Below, in pieces: positions 1 to 8,624 of a DNA stretch of 21,849 bases. Position numbers and translations under genes: made by a program. The notes beneath the pieces are model-generated. The model was not told where the DNA came from and made no database searches. It was given only the letters and a program-made list of their open reading frames with translations. Within the stretch, counting starts at the first letter, position 1, and each line of letters starts with the position of its first letter. Source of the stretch: Thermoplasmata archaeon (GTDB lineage: Archaea; Thermoplasmatota; Thermoplasmata; Thermoplasmatales; Thermoplasmataceae); the NCBI GenBank assembly GCA_021845155.1, contig JAKBSB010000003.1, positions 1 through 21,849 of the forward strand, written 5' to 3'.

Positions 1-1647
1 CGATCTCTTCGAAAGAGGGAGGGCATAAAGGATGATTTTCTGCACTATACAAAACAGCTTGAGGGTGCAAAGAAGGATCTGGAATCCCAGAATATTAAAC
101 TGGAGGAACTCCGGACCGGTTTAACCGGACTTCTGGAGAGACCCGAAGACCTGAAGGATGTTACTGTCCTTAACGACCTGAGGAAGAAATCCTCAGAAAT
201 GGTTTATGAGAAAAAATCATCCATTGAGGGCGAGAAGAATGTCGTAAGGAATGCAACGGATCAGCTGAAAGAACTGGAAAAAAACCGATCCATGATCGAG
301 GGCAAAAGCATCTGCCCCGTATGCAATTCTGAACTTGATGCGGAACACTACGAGAAGCTGAAAAGTGAATATGAACAGAAGGAGAGGGAGTATAGGGAGA
401 TTATCGCATCATCTGAAAGCAGGCAGAAAACCATGATCACTGAACTGGGAAAACTTCAGGATCTGGAGAACAGGTTGAAATCAAGAAAACTGGACGATTT
501 TGCAGCACTGCTTACCTCAGTGGATAAAACCAGGGAAAACATAAAGAACCTGGAGAGGAGGTTAGAACTCATTTCTACGGATTACATGGGATACGTGAAG
601 AACCGAACAGATCTTGATGTCATTAAACCCAGGTTGGAGAAACTCAGGGCATCAGAACAGAGTTTTTCAACTTACAGGGAAATGTCCAGGCGGTATGACC
701 AATCCTCCATTGAAAACAGGATGACCACGATCGAATCTGAAATAAGGTCTGTGGAGGAGAGAACAACGTCCATTGAAAACACCCTTGGCTTCAAGCCCCC
801 GCTGGATTCCATGAAGAGAATTTCCGAGATTGATGCAAGGTACAGAAGCTTTGATATATATCGTACAACCCTTGCTGCTGAGAAATCCACTGAAAAAGCA
901 ATTTTTGAATCTGTTGGCGAGATGAGAACAAAGGCAGATGAAAAAAGGCAGAAGATTGATTCTCTCAAGAATATCTCCGTTGAACTGAAAAACATAGAGG
1001 AAGAGAGAACAGGGGCTGAAAATACCAGAAATAAACTGATTGGCATGGAATCGTCTATAAAAACCGAAATATCAGGTCTCGAAACGTCAATTGCTGAGAA
1101 AAAAAACAGGATTGAATCACTGGAATCATCGACGAAAAGATATGAGAGAATTTCTGAAGCCGTATCAAAACTCTCCAGAATAAGGGACGCTTTCGGCAAG
1201 GATGGAGTGCAGGAAATAATGAGAAAGGATTCCGCAGAGAGGATTACAAACCGCGCCAGGGGTTATGTGAACTCCTTTGGGCTCAATATCGATGACATGA
1301 AAATTGATGAAAATTTTGACATAACAGTTACCCAGAATGGAATGGAACAGTCCCTGAATACACTCAGCGGGGGAGAGAAGACCTCACTTGCCATTGCAGT
1401 AAGGCTTTCAATAGCACGTTACCTCACCGGAACAATAAGTACCATAATAATGGATGAACCCACAACCTATCTTGATGAGGAGAGGAGGAAGGATCTGAAG
1501 GACATAATACAGTACTCCCTGAAAAACGAGAATCTTGTCCCCCAGATGATAATTATCACCCACCACAGTGATCTTGCTGCTGTTTCAGATACCTCCTATG
1601 AGGTTACAAACAGAGGTGGAAACTCGGTGATAACGGAGATGACATGA
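1..1647 (+). CDS. rad50: DNA double-strand break repair ATPase Rad50, C-terminal part (5' end outside window)
   Basis: Rad50 is the SMC-like ATPase of the Mre11-Rad50 complex, which tethers and processes DNA ends. The frame is open from base 1, so the N-terminal Walker A lobe and the first coil lie upstream; 548 residues are visible. The zinc hook CPVC is encoded at 313-324 and joins two long charged coiled-coil arms. The C-terminal ATPase lobe has the ABC signature LSGGEK (1363-1380), Walker B IIMDEP (1444-1461), the D-loop YLDEERR from 1468 and the switch histidine in IITHH (about 1549-1566). The TGA stop at 1645 gives a normal-looking end, so the downstream IS did not truncate the gene. 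An ATG at 199 is internal and not the true start. The mre11 partner is expected upstream but is not in view. Identification is firm from the hook plus the signature motifs. Confidence 0.95.
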   Translation, partial: RSLRKREGIKDDFLHYTKQLEGAKKDLESQNIKLEELRTGLTGLLERPEDLKDVTVLNDLRKKSSEMVYEKKSSIEGEKNVVRNATDQLKELEKNRSMIEGKSICPVCNSELDAEHYEKLKSEYEQKEREYREIIASSESRQKTMITELGKLQDLENRLKSRKLDDFAALLTSVDKTRENIKNLERRLELISTDYMGYVKNRTDLDVIKPRLEKLRASEQSFSTYREMSRRYDQSSIENRMTTIESEIRSVEERTTSIENTLGFKPPLDSMKRISEIDARYRSFDIYRTTLAAEKSTEKAIFESVGEMRTKADEKRQKIDSLKNISVELKNIEEERTGAENTRNKLIGMESSIKTEISGLETSIAEKKNRIESLESSTKRYERISEAVSKLSRIRDAFGKDGVQEIMRKDSAERITNRARGYVNSFGLNIDDMKIDENFDITVTQNGMEQSLNTLSGGEKTSLAIAVRLSIARYLTGTISTIIMDEPTTYLDEERRKDLKDIIQYSLKNENLVPQMIIITHHSDLAAVSDTSYEVTNRGGNSVITEMT

Positions 1648-1706
1648 TACAGTTTCAGTAGATCCTGACTCTGTGCTGAGACCATTCTTTACCTCGTTCT
1701 CTGACC

Positions 1707-1727
1707 CTCATGGATTATATCCATGAG
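1707..1727. terminator. perfect 8-bp hairpin after rad50, possible transcript end
   Basis: CTCATGGA (1707-1714) pairs perfectly with TCCATGAG (1720-1727) across a 5-nt loop, 60 bp after the rad50 stop and 38 bp before the IS end. No strong T-tract follows directly, so terminator is only one reading. A protein-binding palindrome or an RNA-processing hairpin fits equally well. Confidence 0.35.
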
Positions 1728-1745
1728 ATCCCGTATCAGCGGAGT

Positions 1746-1753
1746 TTTATATT
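1746..1753 (+). promoter_or_regulatory. TATA-like box just outside the IS1634-type element
   Basis: TTTATATT lies 11 bp outside the left IS end and points into the transposase. A start of transcription about 25 nt downstream would fall near 1775, after the GTG at 1766. If this box is used, the transposase must therefore start translation further in. Weak, based on sequence match only. Confidence 0.3.
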
Positions 1754-1764
1754 TAATAGAGTAA

Positions 1765-1781
1765 CGTGACTTTACACCTAT
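1765..1781 (+). repeat. left terminal inverted repeat of the IS1634-type element
   Basis: CGTGACTTTACACCTAT matches the inverted right end at 15 of 17 positions. The GTG inside it is the most upstream possible start of the transposase frame. Confidence 0.85.
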
Positions 1782-3229
1782 CCGATACCATATTCCAAGA
1801 AACGCAGAATTTTACAGTATTTTTCCACTCTAATGGTGTGGGTACAGCAGAGGATCTCGCAGAGATTCTTGAGAACGGTCTCAATGATATTGTACTGAAA
1901 AGCTACAGTGCCGGTTCCACTCTATCCGCACTGTACATGGACAGTAAGATCGGTCTCAGGGATACTGTGAACAGGATCATTGGGCATAAGGGGAAGGGCA
2001 TGTCACCCGGTGATTACATGCTTCTCTTCATAATGAACCGACTGTCAGATCCATGCTCAAAGAACAGTATTGAGAAATGGATGAACAGGGATTATGCATC
2101 CATCATATTCCCCAAGGTGGGTTCACAGGATTTCTGGAATGCCATGGATCGTTTCTCTGATGGAGACATGAAGCGTATACAGGACAGTATGAGGGATAAG
2201 ATCATTGAACTTGGATACGATTTCAAAAACATCTTTTTTGATGCCTCAAACATGTACACATTCATGGAGGAGAATGATATGGCAAAGAAGGGTCACAACA
2301 AGAAACATCGCTATGACCTGAACCAGGTATCATACTACATAGCTTCAAGTTATGATTACATACCGCTGTACTTTGAATCATATGCAGGAAATGTGCATGA
2401 TTCAAAAACATTTGAATCCATAACAGGCAACATACCTGTGGATTCAACACTCATATTCGACAGGGGATACAACTCAAAGGCCAATATTGATCTCATAAGC
2501 AATAGAAGATACATAGGTGCACTGAAGCAGTCCGATCACCATGACATCATGGAACTTTCTGTTGAAAATGATTCCCATATTGAACTTTCCAGGAATGTAT
2601 ACGGGAGGGAACACAGGATCATACTGTACCATTCACAGTCCCTTGAGAAGAGAAGAAGGGCAAAGTTCATGAAACGGATGGAGAAGGTAATGGCAAGAGT
2701 GAAGAAGATCATGGATTCAGGTGATTCTGATTCCATGGAGAAAGCCCGTATATACCTCGAATCGGAAAACCTCAATGAAACCATACTGCTTCCATCACTT
2801 GAAATAGATCAGGAAAGGATGGATCGGCGTTTATCCATGATGGGAAAGAACGCCATATTCACAAGCATCATGGACATGGATGCAAAAAACGTTATTGATC
2901 TGTACAGGAAGAGAAACAGGGTTGAACACTGTTTCAGGACAATAAATACAGTGGACATGGCATTTCCACTGTACCACTGGACTCCACATAAGATAAGGGT
3001 TCACATGTTCTTCTCGCTCATGGCATACCTGTTCCTTGCACTCATATACAATGAAATCCATTCACATGATGAATCTGTATCACTCATATCCACAATGGGA
3101 TACATGAAGGACATAAATCTGAATTATGCGGCAAGAGGGAAGAGTGTGACAGTGAAAATGGAATGTAAATCAGATATCTCTAAATTGATCGGAAAGGCAA
3201 TGAACCTGGAAAGCATGGTAAAGGAGTAG
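1766..3229 (+). CDS. IS1634-type DDE transposase
   Basis: This is a cut-and-paste type transposase with an RNase H-like fold, acting on the inverted ends of its own element. The likely catalytic triad is D159 (in IFFDAS), D232 (in LIFDRGYNS) and E387 (in YRKRNRVEHCF). The last matches the Y-x2-R-x3-E pattern of the IS4 superfamily. The HMFFSLMAYLF block after the glutamate is typical of IS1634 relatives, as is the early GMSPGDYMLLFIMNRLSDP segment. The 487-residue frame is unbroken, so the enzyme is probably functional. The start is uncertain: the GTG at 1766 lies inside the inverted repeat and no good ribosome site precedes it. A later GTG at 1838 is possible. Family assignment is from recalled motifs. 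Confidence 0.88.
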   Translation: MTLHLSDTIFQETQNFTVFFHSNGVGTAEDLAEILENGLNDIVLKSYSAGSTLSALYMDSKIGLRDTVNRIIGHKGKGMSPGDYMLLFIMNRLSDPCSKNSIEKWMNRDYASIIFPKVGSQDFWNAMDRFSDGDMKRIQDSMRDKIIELGYDFKNIFFDASNMYTFMEENDMAKKGHNKKHRYDLNQVSYYIASSYDYIPLYFESYAGNVHDSKTFESITGNIPVDSTLIFDRGYNSKANIDLISNRRYIGALKQSDHHDIMELSVENDSHIELSRNVYGREHRIILYHSQSLEKRRRAKFMKRMEKVMARVKKIMDSGDSDSMEKARIYLESENLNETILLPSLEIDQERMDRRLSMMGKNAIFTSIMDMDAKNVIDLYRKRNRVEHCFRTINTVDMAFPLYHWTPHKIRVHMFFSLMAYLFLALIYNEIHSHDESVSLISTMGYMKDINLNYAARGKSVTVKMECKSDISKLIGKAMNLESMVKE

Positions 3230-3293
3230 TGCACCCACACCATAGTGTTTGGAAAGCCCTGGTAAATGCCGATTCAATGTCAACTAAAATAAA

Positions 3294-3310
3294 ATGGATG
3301 TAAAGTCACG
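3294..3310 (-). repeat. right terminal inverted repeat of the IS1634-type element
   Basis: This is the inverted partner of 1765-1781, 65 bp after the transposase stop. The outer 12 bp are identical to the left end. Confidence 0.85.
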
Positions 3311-3510
3311 CATAAACGCTCTGGATTTCATGAAAATAGGGAAAATTTGGAAAGAATAGGAGAAATATCACTGTTAATCTTTTTATCTGAATAGCCGTTT
3401 TGTGAATTATGTCATATTACCTGCACTCATAGGAAAAAATGATTCAGACACATTTACCTTATTGCCTGCATAAAGATTAATAGAATTTAGTGATTTACTG
3501 CAAGGTAAAA

Positions 3511-5253
3511 ATGAAAAATGATGAAGTTATCATTAGAGTAGGAGGGGCGGCAGGAGACGGTGTCCAGTCTGCTGGTCTCATACTTGCAAAAGTTTTTTCC
3601 AGAAGTGGAATGCACGTCAACACCTACAATTATTATCAGAGTATCATTAGGGGAGGACAGAGCTGGTACCAGATAAGGGCCTCAAACAGGGAGGTCAGAT
3701 CCCAGGGTGATGGGCTGGATGTCCTGATAGCCCTGAACAAGGATGCTCTAGAAAGGCATACGAACCCAGAAATTAACGAAGGTGGGGCTTCAGTTCTTCC
3801 AAAGGAGGGTGTGGCAATCTTCGACAGCGCTTTAACAGGATATAAGGAGTACGATATTGATTACACTCCCGTTCCGCTGGGTGAAATAGCCCTCAAATAC
3901 AGCAAGAACACACTTCTGAAAAACACGGTTGCAATCGGTGCCGCTATGGGAAGTCTTCAAATGGACTTTGACATACTGGCTGATGTTATAAGGGACCAGT
4001 TTGGAAAGAAGGGTGACATTGCAGAGCAGAACGTAAAGGCTGCAAAGGAAGGCTATGACTACTATTCGGAAAAATACAAGAAAATAAAGAAAGTCCTGAA
4101 AGTAACAAAGGAAAAGAGGTATTTAATAGCCGGTGGGGAAGCATCCGGTCTAGGAGCGGTTAACGGCGGACTGAAGATGTATTTTGGCTATCCAATGACT
4201 CCCGCTTCATCGATACTGCATTTCCTTGCGGAACATTCGACACAGTACGGGGTGTTCGTAAAGATAACTGAGGACGAGATATCAGCAATAAACATGGCAA
4301 TAGGTGCCAACTACGCGGGAGTAAGGGCCATGACCGGTTCTTCAGGGGGCGGTTTCTCTCTTATGACAGAGGCACTCGGAATGGCTGGCATGGTCGAAGT
4401 ACCCCTGGTTGTTTACGAAGCCCAGAGAGCAGGCCCTTCAACAGGTCTACCAACAAAGACTGAACAGGGCGATCTCATGCAGGTCATTGGAGCTTCTCAG
4501 GGGGATTATCCCAAAGTTATACTGGCTCCAAGAAACATTGAGGAACTCTTCTACCTGACCCGGGATGCACTTAACATTGCAGAAAGATACCAGATGCCTG
4601 TGATCCTGATGGTGGACCTTTATCTAGCGGAGCACTATGAGACAATTGGGAAGCTCAACCTTGATTTCAAGATAGATCATGGAAAGAGGGCACAGGACAA
4701 TCAGAAGGATTACAAGAGATATGGATACAGTGATGATGGCATTTCATTCAGGGCAATACCCGGACAGCCAGGTCTGATGCATAATGAAGATTCAGACGAG
4801 CATAATGAATTTGGAGACGTTGTGAGCGATGCAGAAACCGATCCTAAGCTGAGAATTCTCTCAATGGAGAAGAGGATGAAGAAGATGGAAACCTACATGA
4901 AGGAAATTCCTCCAACACCTCTCTACAGGGCAGACGATGCAGAGTACATGGTTGTCCAGTGGGGTTCCACGCAGGGTTCAGTGGAGGAAGCTGTCGACAT
5001 ACTCAGGGAGAAAGGCATTAAGGTTGGGGCAATGGAAATATTCCATGTACATCCGTTCAACAGGGACATAGAAAAGAAACTTAGCGGTAGAAAGAAGATA
5101 ATCGTCGTGGAAAATAATTTCTCCGGACAGTTGAACCGCCTGCTTAAGTCAGAATTCTCAATAAAGACTGAACTCATCACTAAATATGACGGGGAGAGCT
5201 TCTACCCGGAGGCTCTATCAAAAGAAATTGAAAAGAAAATAGGGAGTAATTAA
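3511..5253 (+). CDS. 2-oxoacid:ferredoxin oxidoreductase, fused gamma-alpha subunit
   Basis: Large subunit of the heterodimeric archaeal enzyme that oxidatively decarboxylates 2-oxoacids (pyruvate, 2-oxoglutarate or branched acids) to acyl-CoA and reduces ferredoxin. Residues about 5-190 form the gamma domain (GGAAGDGVQSAG near the start, then YQSIIRGG). Residues from about 203 (RYLIAGGEASG) form the alpha domain, with the substrate-binding motif YPMTP at 227-231. A C-terminal transketolase-like part follows (MVVQWGSTQGS). The usual motif is YPITP, so the Ile-to-Met change is a small oddity. The start at ATG 3511 (580 residues) is preferred over GTG 3490 because an AGGT ribosome site lies 6 nt ahead of it. 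The beta subunit follows after 1 nt. There is no ferredoxin-like delta domain, so a separate ferredoxin takes the electrons. The exact substrate cannot be read from the sequence. Confidence 0.92.
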   Translation: MKNDEVIIRVGGAAGDGVQSAGLILAKVFSRSGMHVNTYNYYQSIIRGGQSWYQIRASNREVRSQGDGLDVLIALNKDALERHTNPEINEGGASVLPKEGVAIFDSALTGYKEYDIDYTPVPLGEIALKYSKNTLLKNTVAIGAAMGSLQMDFDILADVIRDQFGKKGDIAEQNVKAAKEGYDYYSEKYKKIKKVLKVTKEKRYLIAGGEASGLGAVNGGLKMYFGYPMTPASSILHFLAEHSTQYGVFVKITEDEISAINMAIGANYAGVRAMTGSSGGGFSLMTEALGMAGMVEVPLVVYEAQRAGPSTGLPTKTEQGDLMQVIGASQGDYPKVILAPRNIEELFYLTRDALNIAERYQMPVILMVDLYLAEHYETIGKLNLDFKIDHGKRAQDNQKDYKRYGYSDDGISFRAIPGQPGLMHNEDSDEHNEFGDVVSDAETDPKLRILSMEKRMKKMETYMKEIPPTPLYRADDAEYMVVQWGSTQGSVEEAVDILREKGIKVGAMEIFHVHPFNRDIEKKLSGRKKIIVVENNFSGQLNRLLKSEFSIKTELITKYDGESFYPEALSKEIEKKIGSN

Positions 5254-5254
5254 A

Positions 5255-6103
5255 ATGGTGACAATAGCTGATTACAAGGGAAAGGTAAAACCTGACTGGT
5301 GCCCAGGCTGTGGTAATTTTGCACAGCTCTCGGCAATATCAATGGTGCTTGCAAACATGGGAATAGAGCCAAAGGATGCTGTAATAGCATCTGGAATTGG
5401 ATGCTCAAGCAATATGCCTGAATTCATAAACACCTATGGATTTCATGGCCTGCACGGAAGACTTCTTCCTGTTGCCTCCGCAATCAAATGGGCTAACCCA
5501 AAACTGACCGTAATAGGGTATGGAGGAGACGGGGACGGATTTTTCGAGGGAACACAACACTTCTATCATGCCGCAAAGAGAAACATAGACATAACATACA
5601 TAGTTTCGGACAACCAGGTATTCGGGCTCACTACGGGTCAGGCCTCACCAACGGCAGAAATGGGAGTGAAAACGAAATCTACACCAAACGGAAACATAGA
5701 GAAGCCGTTAAATCCACTTGACTTTGCACTGGCAGCCGGGGCAACATTTGTGGCGAGGGCATTTTCAGGGGACGCAAAGCATCTTCAGGAAATGATAAAG
5801 CTGGGCATACAGCACAAAGGTTTCTCATTCATAGATGTTTTCAGCCCATGTGTAACATACAACAAGAACAACTCATACGACTATTTCAGGAAGAGAGTCT
5901 ACAAGCTTGAAAACAACGATAAAACAGATCTGCTTGGAGCATACAAACTCGCACAGGAACTTGGAGATAAAATCCCCATTGGCGTTCTATACCAGAAAGA
6001 AGAGAAGACATACGAGGACTATGATCCAATAATAGCCAACACATCACTTGTGGAAAGAGAACCAGTTAAGGTTACAGAGGAATTCCTGGAAGAATTCCTT
6101 TAA
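5255..6103 (+). CDS. 2-oxoacid:ferredoxin oxidoreductase, beta subunit
   Basis: Thiamine pyrophosphate- and [4Fe-4S]-binding subunit, partner of the fused subunit just upstream. Four cysteines match the cluster ligands known from the Sulfolobus enzyme: C16 and C19 (CPGCG), C50 (GIGCSS) and C199 (FSPCVTYN). The TPP/Mg motif is GDGDG at 91-95 with N120 in VSDNQVFGLTTGQ. At 282 residues the length is normal for the family. The ATG is 1 nt after the previous stop, with AGGGAG at 5241-5246 as ribosome site, so translation is probably coupled. A T-rich stretch (ATCTTTTTG, from 6107) follows the stop and may end the transcript. Confidence 0.93.
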   Translation: MVTIADYKGKVKPDWCPGCGNFAQLSAISMVLANMGIEPKDAVIASGIGCSSNMPEFINTYGFHGLHGRLLPVASAIKWANPKLTVIGYGGDGDGFFEGTQHFYHAAKRNIDITYIVSDNQVFGLTTGQASPTAEMGVKTKSTPNGNIEKPLNPLDFALAAGATFVARAFSGDAKHLQEMIKLGIQHKGFSFIDVFSPCVTYNKNNSYDYFRKRVYKLENNDKTDLLGAYKLAQELGDKIPIGVLYQKEEKTYEDYDPIIANTSLVEREPVKVTEEFLEEFL

Positions 6104-6225
6104 ATATCTTTTTGTGGTTATAGCTTATAAAAATAATCTGTAATTTTTCGCCATGTGTTAGATGGTTTCCAGCTTTCCACGAAGATCTGGCACTATCTGA
6201 TCTAAAAAAATTACTTCGAGAAAAG

Positions 6226-6233
6226 TTTATAAG
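6226..6233 (+). promoter_or_regulatory. TATA box and ribosome site for the DUF929-like gene
   Basis: TTTATAAG, with a purine-rich stretch just upstream (GAGAAAAG), would start transcription near 6253. GGTG at 6271-6274, 8 nt before the ATG, complements the 16S 3' end, so this gene appears to have a leader and a true ribosome site. Confidence 0.5.
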
Positions 6234-6282
6234 TGTGCATTAACATTTTGATTGCATTCATATACCAGACGGTGTTTATTAG

Positions 6283-7149
6283 ATGAGCAACAATAAAAAC
6301 AAGAAAAAACCTGAACCGGTTAAGCCAAATTCTAACGTATTACCAAAAATAATGGTTATTGTAATTGGAGCAGTACTCATAGTAACAGTTCTATATTTCG
6401 CAGGCTATCTTCCTCTTCCTCATTTTAACTCAAGCAATACAGGTCAGTCAAATTTCACCGCCCCAACGTCGATACCATGGGGTTCATTCACAGAAATAAG
6501 TAATAAAAACTTCGCAGGATCTGGTCAGGAAAACGTCTATTTCATATCATGGGTGGGTTGCCCAATAGGGGCTGCCATATCGTGGTCCCTTAACTACACC
6601 TTTTACCATTATCAGGGAGTTACAAACGTTAAGACAAAAGGGCATTATTCAGATCCCAATGAAAAAGGTAATGCAGCGAGCCTGCCTGGTCTGCTATTTA
6701 TGGACTCCTTTTCCTACACAAATCACGACACGGGCGTAAAGGTATTTTTTTATCCTGTATATATGTATAATGAAACTCTGTATGCTTACGCCAGTAACAA
6801 TACACATATAGCAAGCTCAAATCTTGTTAGCGCAGGGTTGTCAGTTGTAAACTCATCCGTGCCTCCAGGTATATCTTCACTCGTTTACAAATATACGAAC
6901 CTGATAGACATCAGCAATCTTGCCCCACACACCCCATCAGCCCTTTTAAGCACTCCCCATCACATGAACACAGTGCTTGTTATCACGGGGAGCTTTGGAA
7001 CATATATGCTGAACGGGCAACTTTACACCCCAACTAATATACATGGTGTAACCATAACAGCTCTGGAAGATGCACAGGCGAATGGATTCAGTGGTTATCC
7101 GTATATTGCGTCCGGAGCTTCCACTATTGAAAGCATACTTAACAAATAA
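6283..7149 (+). CDS. membrane-anchored DUF929-like protein
   Basis: The 288-residue protein has a short lysine-rich cytoplasmic start, one membrane segment (about 20-42) and an outward-facing domain. The block VYFISWVGCPIGAAISWSL (from about residue 85) resembles the region of DUF929 proteins from Sulfolobus and Thermoplasma that carries a thioredoxin-like C-x-x-C. Here only the first cysteine (C93) is present and there is no other cysteine in the protein, so a thiol-disulfide role looks lost. Several Asn-X-Ser/Thr sites suggest glycosylation outside the cell. It is monocistronic, with its own TATA box and a GGTG ribosome site. The function of the family is unknown to me. The DUF929 call is from recalled motif similarity. 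Confidence 0.7.
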   Translation: MSNNKNKKKPEPVKPNSNVLPKIMVIVIGAVLIVTVLYFAGYLPLPHFNSSNTGQSNFTAPTSIPWGSFTEISNKNFAGSGQENVYFISWVGCPIGAAISWSLNYTFYHYQGVTNVKTKGHYSDPNEKGNAASLPGLLFMDSFSYTNHDTGVKVFFYPVYMYNETLYAYASNNTHIASSNLVSAGLSVVNSSVPPGISSLVYKYTNLIDISNLAPHTPSALLSTPHHMNTVLVITGSFGTYMLNGQLYTPTNIHGVTITALEDAQANGFSGYPYIASGASTIESILNK

Positions 7150-7250
7150 TGCTCAATTCCATTATTTGCCCAATGGTAACCAACACAGTTCGTATATAAT
7201 GGGTAAGGGAAGTAACTGCGTGTTGTCACCAACTATCCGCAAATGCAATG

Positions 7251-7258
7251 TTATTAAT
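7251..7258 (+). promoter_or_regulatory. candidate TATA box for the GNAT gene
   Basis: TTATTAAT lies 20-27 nt before the preferred ATG at 7278, the spacing of a leaderless archaeal gene. A second TATA-like stretch (CGTATATAAT, 7191-7200) would give a leader of about 57 nt. Either could be used. Confidence 0.3.
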
Positions 7259-7277
7259 GGTTGTAAAATACCATACA

Positions 7278-8072
7278 ATGGTGGAAATAGAAGTTCTCAG
7301 GAATATAGATTCCGCGAGAGAAATCACAGATGTTATTAAGTCAGCTTGGGGTTCAGTATCACTTGATCAGGATATCAAGGACATATTTCTAGCAGCGAAT
7401 TTCAATGGCGGGATTTCTCTAGTGGCTAGAGAGCATGGAAAAATTAAAGGCATAAATTTTGGTTTCCCGGGGTACAGGAGTGGTAAATTATACCTGTATT
7501 CTCACCTGACTGGCATTGCGAATGACGTAAAAGGGTCAGGTATTGGTTACGCACTTAAAATTGCACAGAAGAACTGGGCTGTTGAAAATGGGTATGACCT
7601 TATAACCTGGACGTTTGACCCACTAATGAGAGTAAATGCATCCCTTAATATTGGTAAAATAGGGGCAATATCAAGAAATTATCACTTTAATTTCTATGGC
7701 AAGCTCGATGATAGTCTCAACTTTGGACTGAATACTGACAGAATTCTATCGGAATGGTGGCTAAATATTCCTAAATTACCAGTTCCAGTTCCACACGTTA
7801 TATACAATGTCGCAAAGGTTCCTGATCATTTTGTACTAGATTATAATGAGAAAAATATAGGAGTGGAGATTCCAGCTGATTTTTTGAATTTGAAAAAGTT
7901 GGATATGGAGTCGGCAGGCCAGATACAGAAAACCACTGGAAAAATTATATCCAGTCTATTTACAAATGGGTATATAATATGTGGGTTTCTCAAGAAAAAT
8001 AACATGTATGTGCTTACAAGAAACAACAGCATGAAGTCCAATTACGGACCAAATGTCTTCTCACAAACCTGA
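7278..8072 (+). CDS. GNAT-superfamily acetyltransferase-like protein (COG3375 type)
   Basis: Predicted acyl-CoA-dependent acyltransferase of unknown substrate. The acetyl-CoA loop is KGSGIG at residues 85-90 in DVKGSGIGYALKIAQ. The WTFDP motif (111-115), the NASLNIGKIGAISRNY stretch and FYG...NFGLNTDR are the hallmarks I associate with COG3375 proteins. Start at ATG 7278 (264 residues) is preferred to 7248 or 7257: it leaves the usual roughly 25 residues before the conserved AWG, and a TATA-like box sits at leaderless distance. The last dozen residues (after YVLTRNNSMK) have no obvious family match and run into a stretch that resembles an antisense transposase remnant, so the C-terminus may be a read-through extension. 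Confidence 0.75.
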   Translation: MVEIEVLRNIDSAREITDVIKSAWGSVSLDQDIKDIFLAANFNGGISLVAREHGKIKGINFGFPGYRSGKLYLYSHLTGIANDVKGSGIGYALKIAQKNWAVENGYDLITWTFDPLMRVNASLNIGKIGAISRNYHFNFYGKLDDSLNFGLNTDRILSEWWLNIPKLPVPVPHVIYNVAKVPDHFVLDYNEKNIGVEIPADFLNLKKLDMESAGQIQKTTGKIISSLFTNGYIICGFLKKNNMYVLTRNNSMKSNYGPNVFSQT

Positions 8073-8223
8073 TATCCATCTTTATGAAGAAACTTTGTCA
8101 GATTCATTATTGGAGGCGATGTAGAATATTTAGAAAAGCCATAATATCATGGCATAAATCAAAACTTCCCAATGCTGGGATTGCTACAACCATGGCATCC
8201 ACTGCTGCCAACCATAACCAATA
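8042..8223 (-). pseudogene. possible decayed DDE transposase fragment
   Basis: On the minus strand, 8223-8107 reads YWLWLAAVDAMVVAIPALG, followed by a short hydrophobic and helical run before a stop. A second frame from 8119 to 8042 reads HKDGYQVCEKTFGP and then stops. YWLW.A.D followed, further on, by a TFGP-like block is the order seen around the first aspartate and before the glutamate of IS6-type archaeal transposases. Stops and a frame change would make it dead. The fragment overlaps the last codons of the GNAT gene on the other strand. This is pattern recognition only. Confidence 0.28.
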
Positions 8224-8615
8224 AGTTCAATCAACGATAGAAACAGGCCAATTCTATTTTGGAATGAAAAACATGCGGAGAGTGTGGTTTTAAGGCAAAG
8301 ATAAATATAATCCTCGCAATCCCTTACTGCAAAAAGCATTTAAGTAAAAGCATACAAACAGAAAACAGCCTTGATAAAACATAATGATTTCAGTCAACTC
8401 AAAATGCAGTAAAACAGGAAAACTTGCCTTTTATATAACACGAGAAGGCATAGGTCAAAACCGAAAGGGCGCTTCACATCCGGCATTTGAAATTCAGGCT
8501 GTTGGTTCAAGAAAATTCCAGTTCAGGCAGAAGCCAGTTGGTCAGATGTTTCAAAAATAGTTTGAGAACTATCAGAAGCGAGTTTTGAATGCATCTTTGT
8601 ATGTAACGGGATTGG
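8073..8615. other. 543-bp gap without a convincing gene
   Basis: Besides the putative transposase remnant at its left end, this stretch has several TATA-like A/T runs (8303-8310, 8428-8438) and a 6-bp inverted repeat TGCCTT/AAGGCA around the second. A 58-codon open frame (8384-8560, plus strand) has no recognisable product. No RNA gene was recognised. It may be a graveyard of an older insertion. Confidence 0.4.
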
Positions 8616-8624
8616 GTGAGAAAA

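Larger units (their letters stand above)
1765..3310 (+). mobile_element. IS1634-type insertion sequence, complete, 1546 bp
   Basis: The borders are set by inverted ends: CGTGACTTTACACCTAT at 1765-1781 and the reverse complement of CGTGACTTTACATCCAT at 3294-3310 (15 of 17 identical, the outer 12 perfect). One full-length transposase gene fills the element. The flanks (GAGTAA on the left, CATAAA on the right) do not form a clear target duplication, so the insertion may be old or rearranged. It sits in the gap between rad50 and the oxidoreductase operon and interrupts no visible gene. Confidence 0.85.

Noticed and set aside
672..1199. 175-codon minus-strand frame inside rad50
   Set aside because: Serine- and phenylalanine-rich antisense of coiled-coil codons, a common artefact.
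7070..7339. 89-codon plus-strand frame spanning the end of the DUF929-like gene and the start of the GNAT gene
   Set aside because: It overlaps two better genes in other frames and matches nothing.
8384..8560. 58-codon plus-strand open frame in the gap before the peptidase
   Set aside because: No recognisable motif, no clear ribosome site, and it contains a TATA-like run. Length is within chance expectation.
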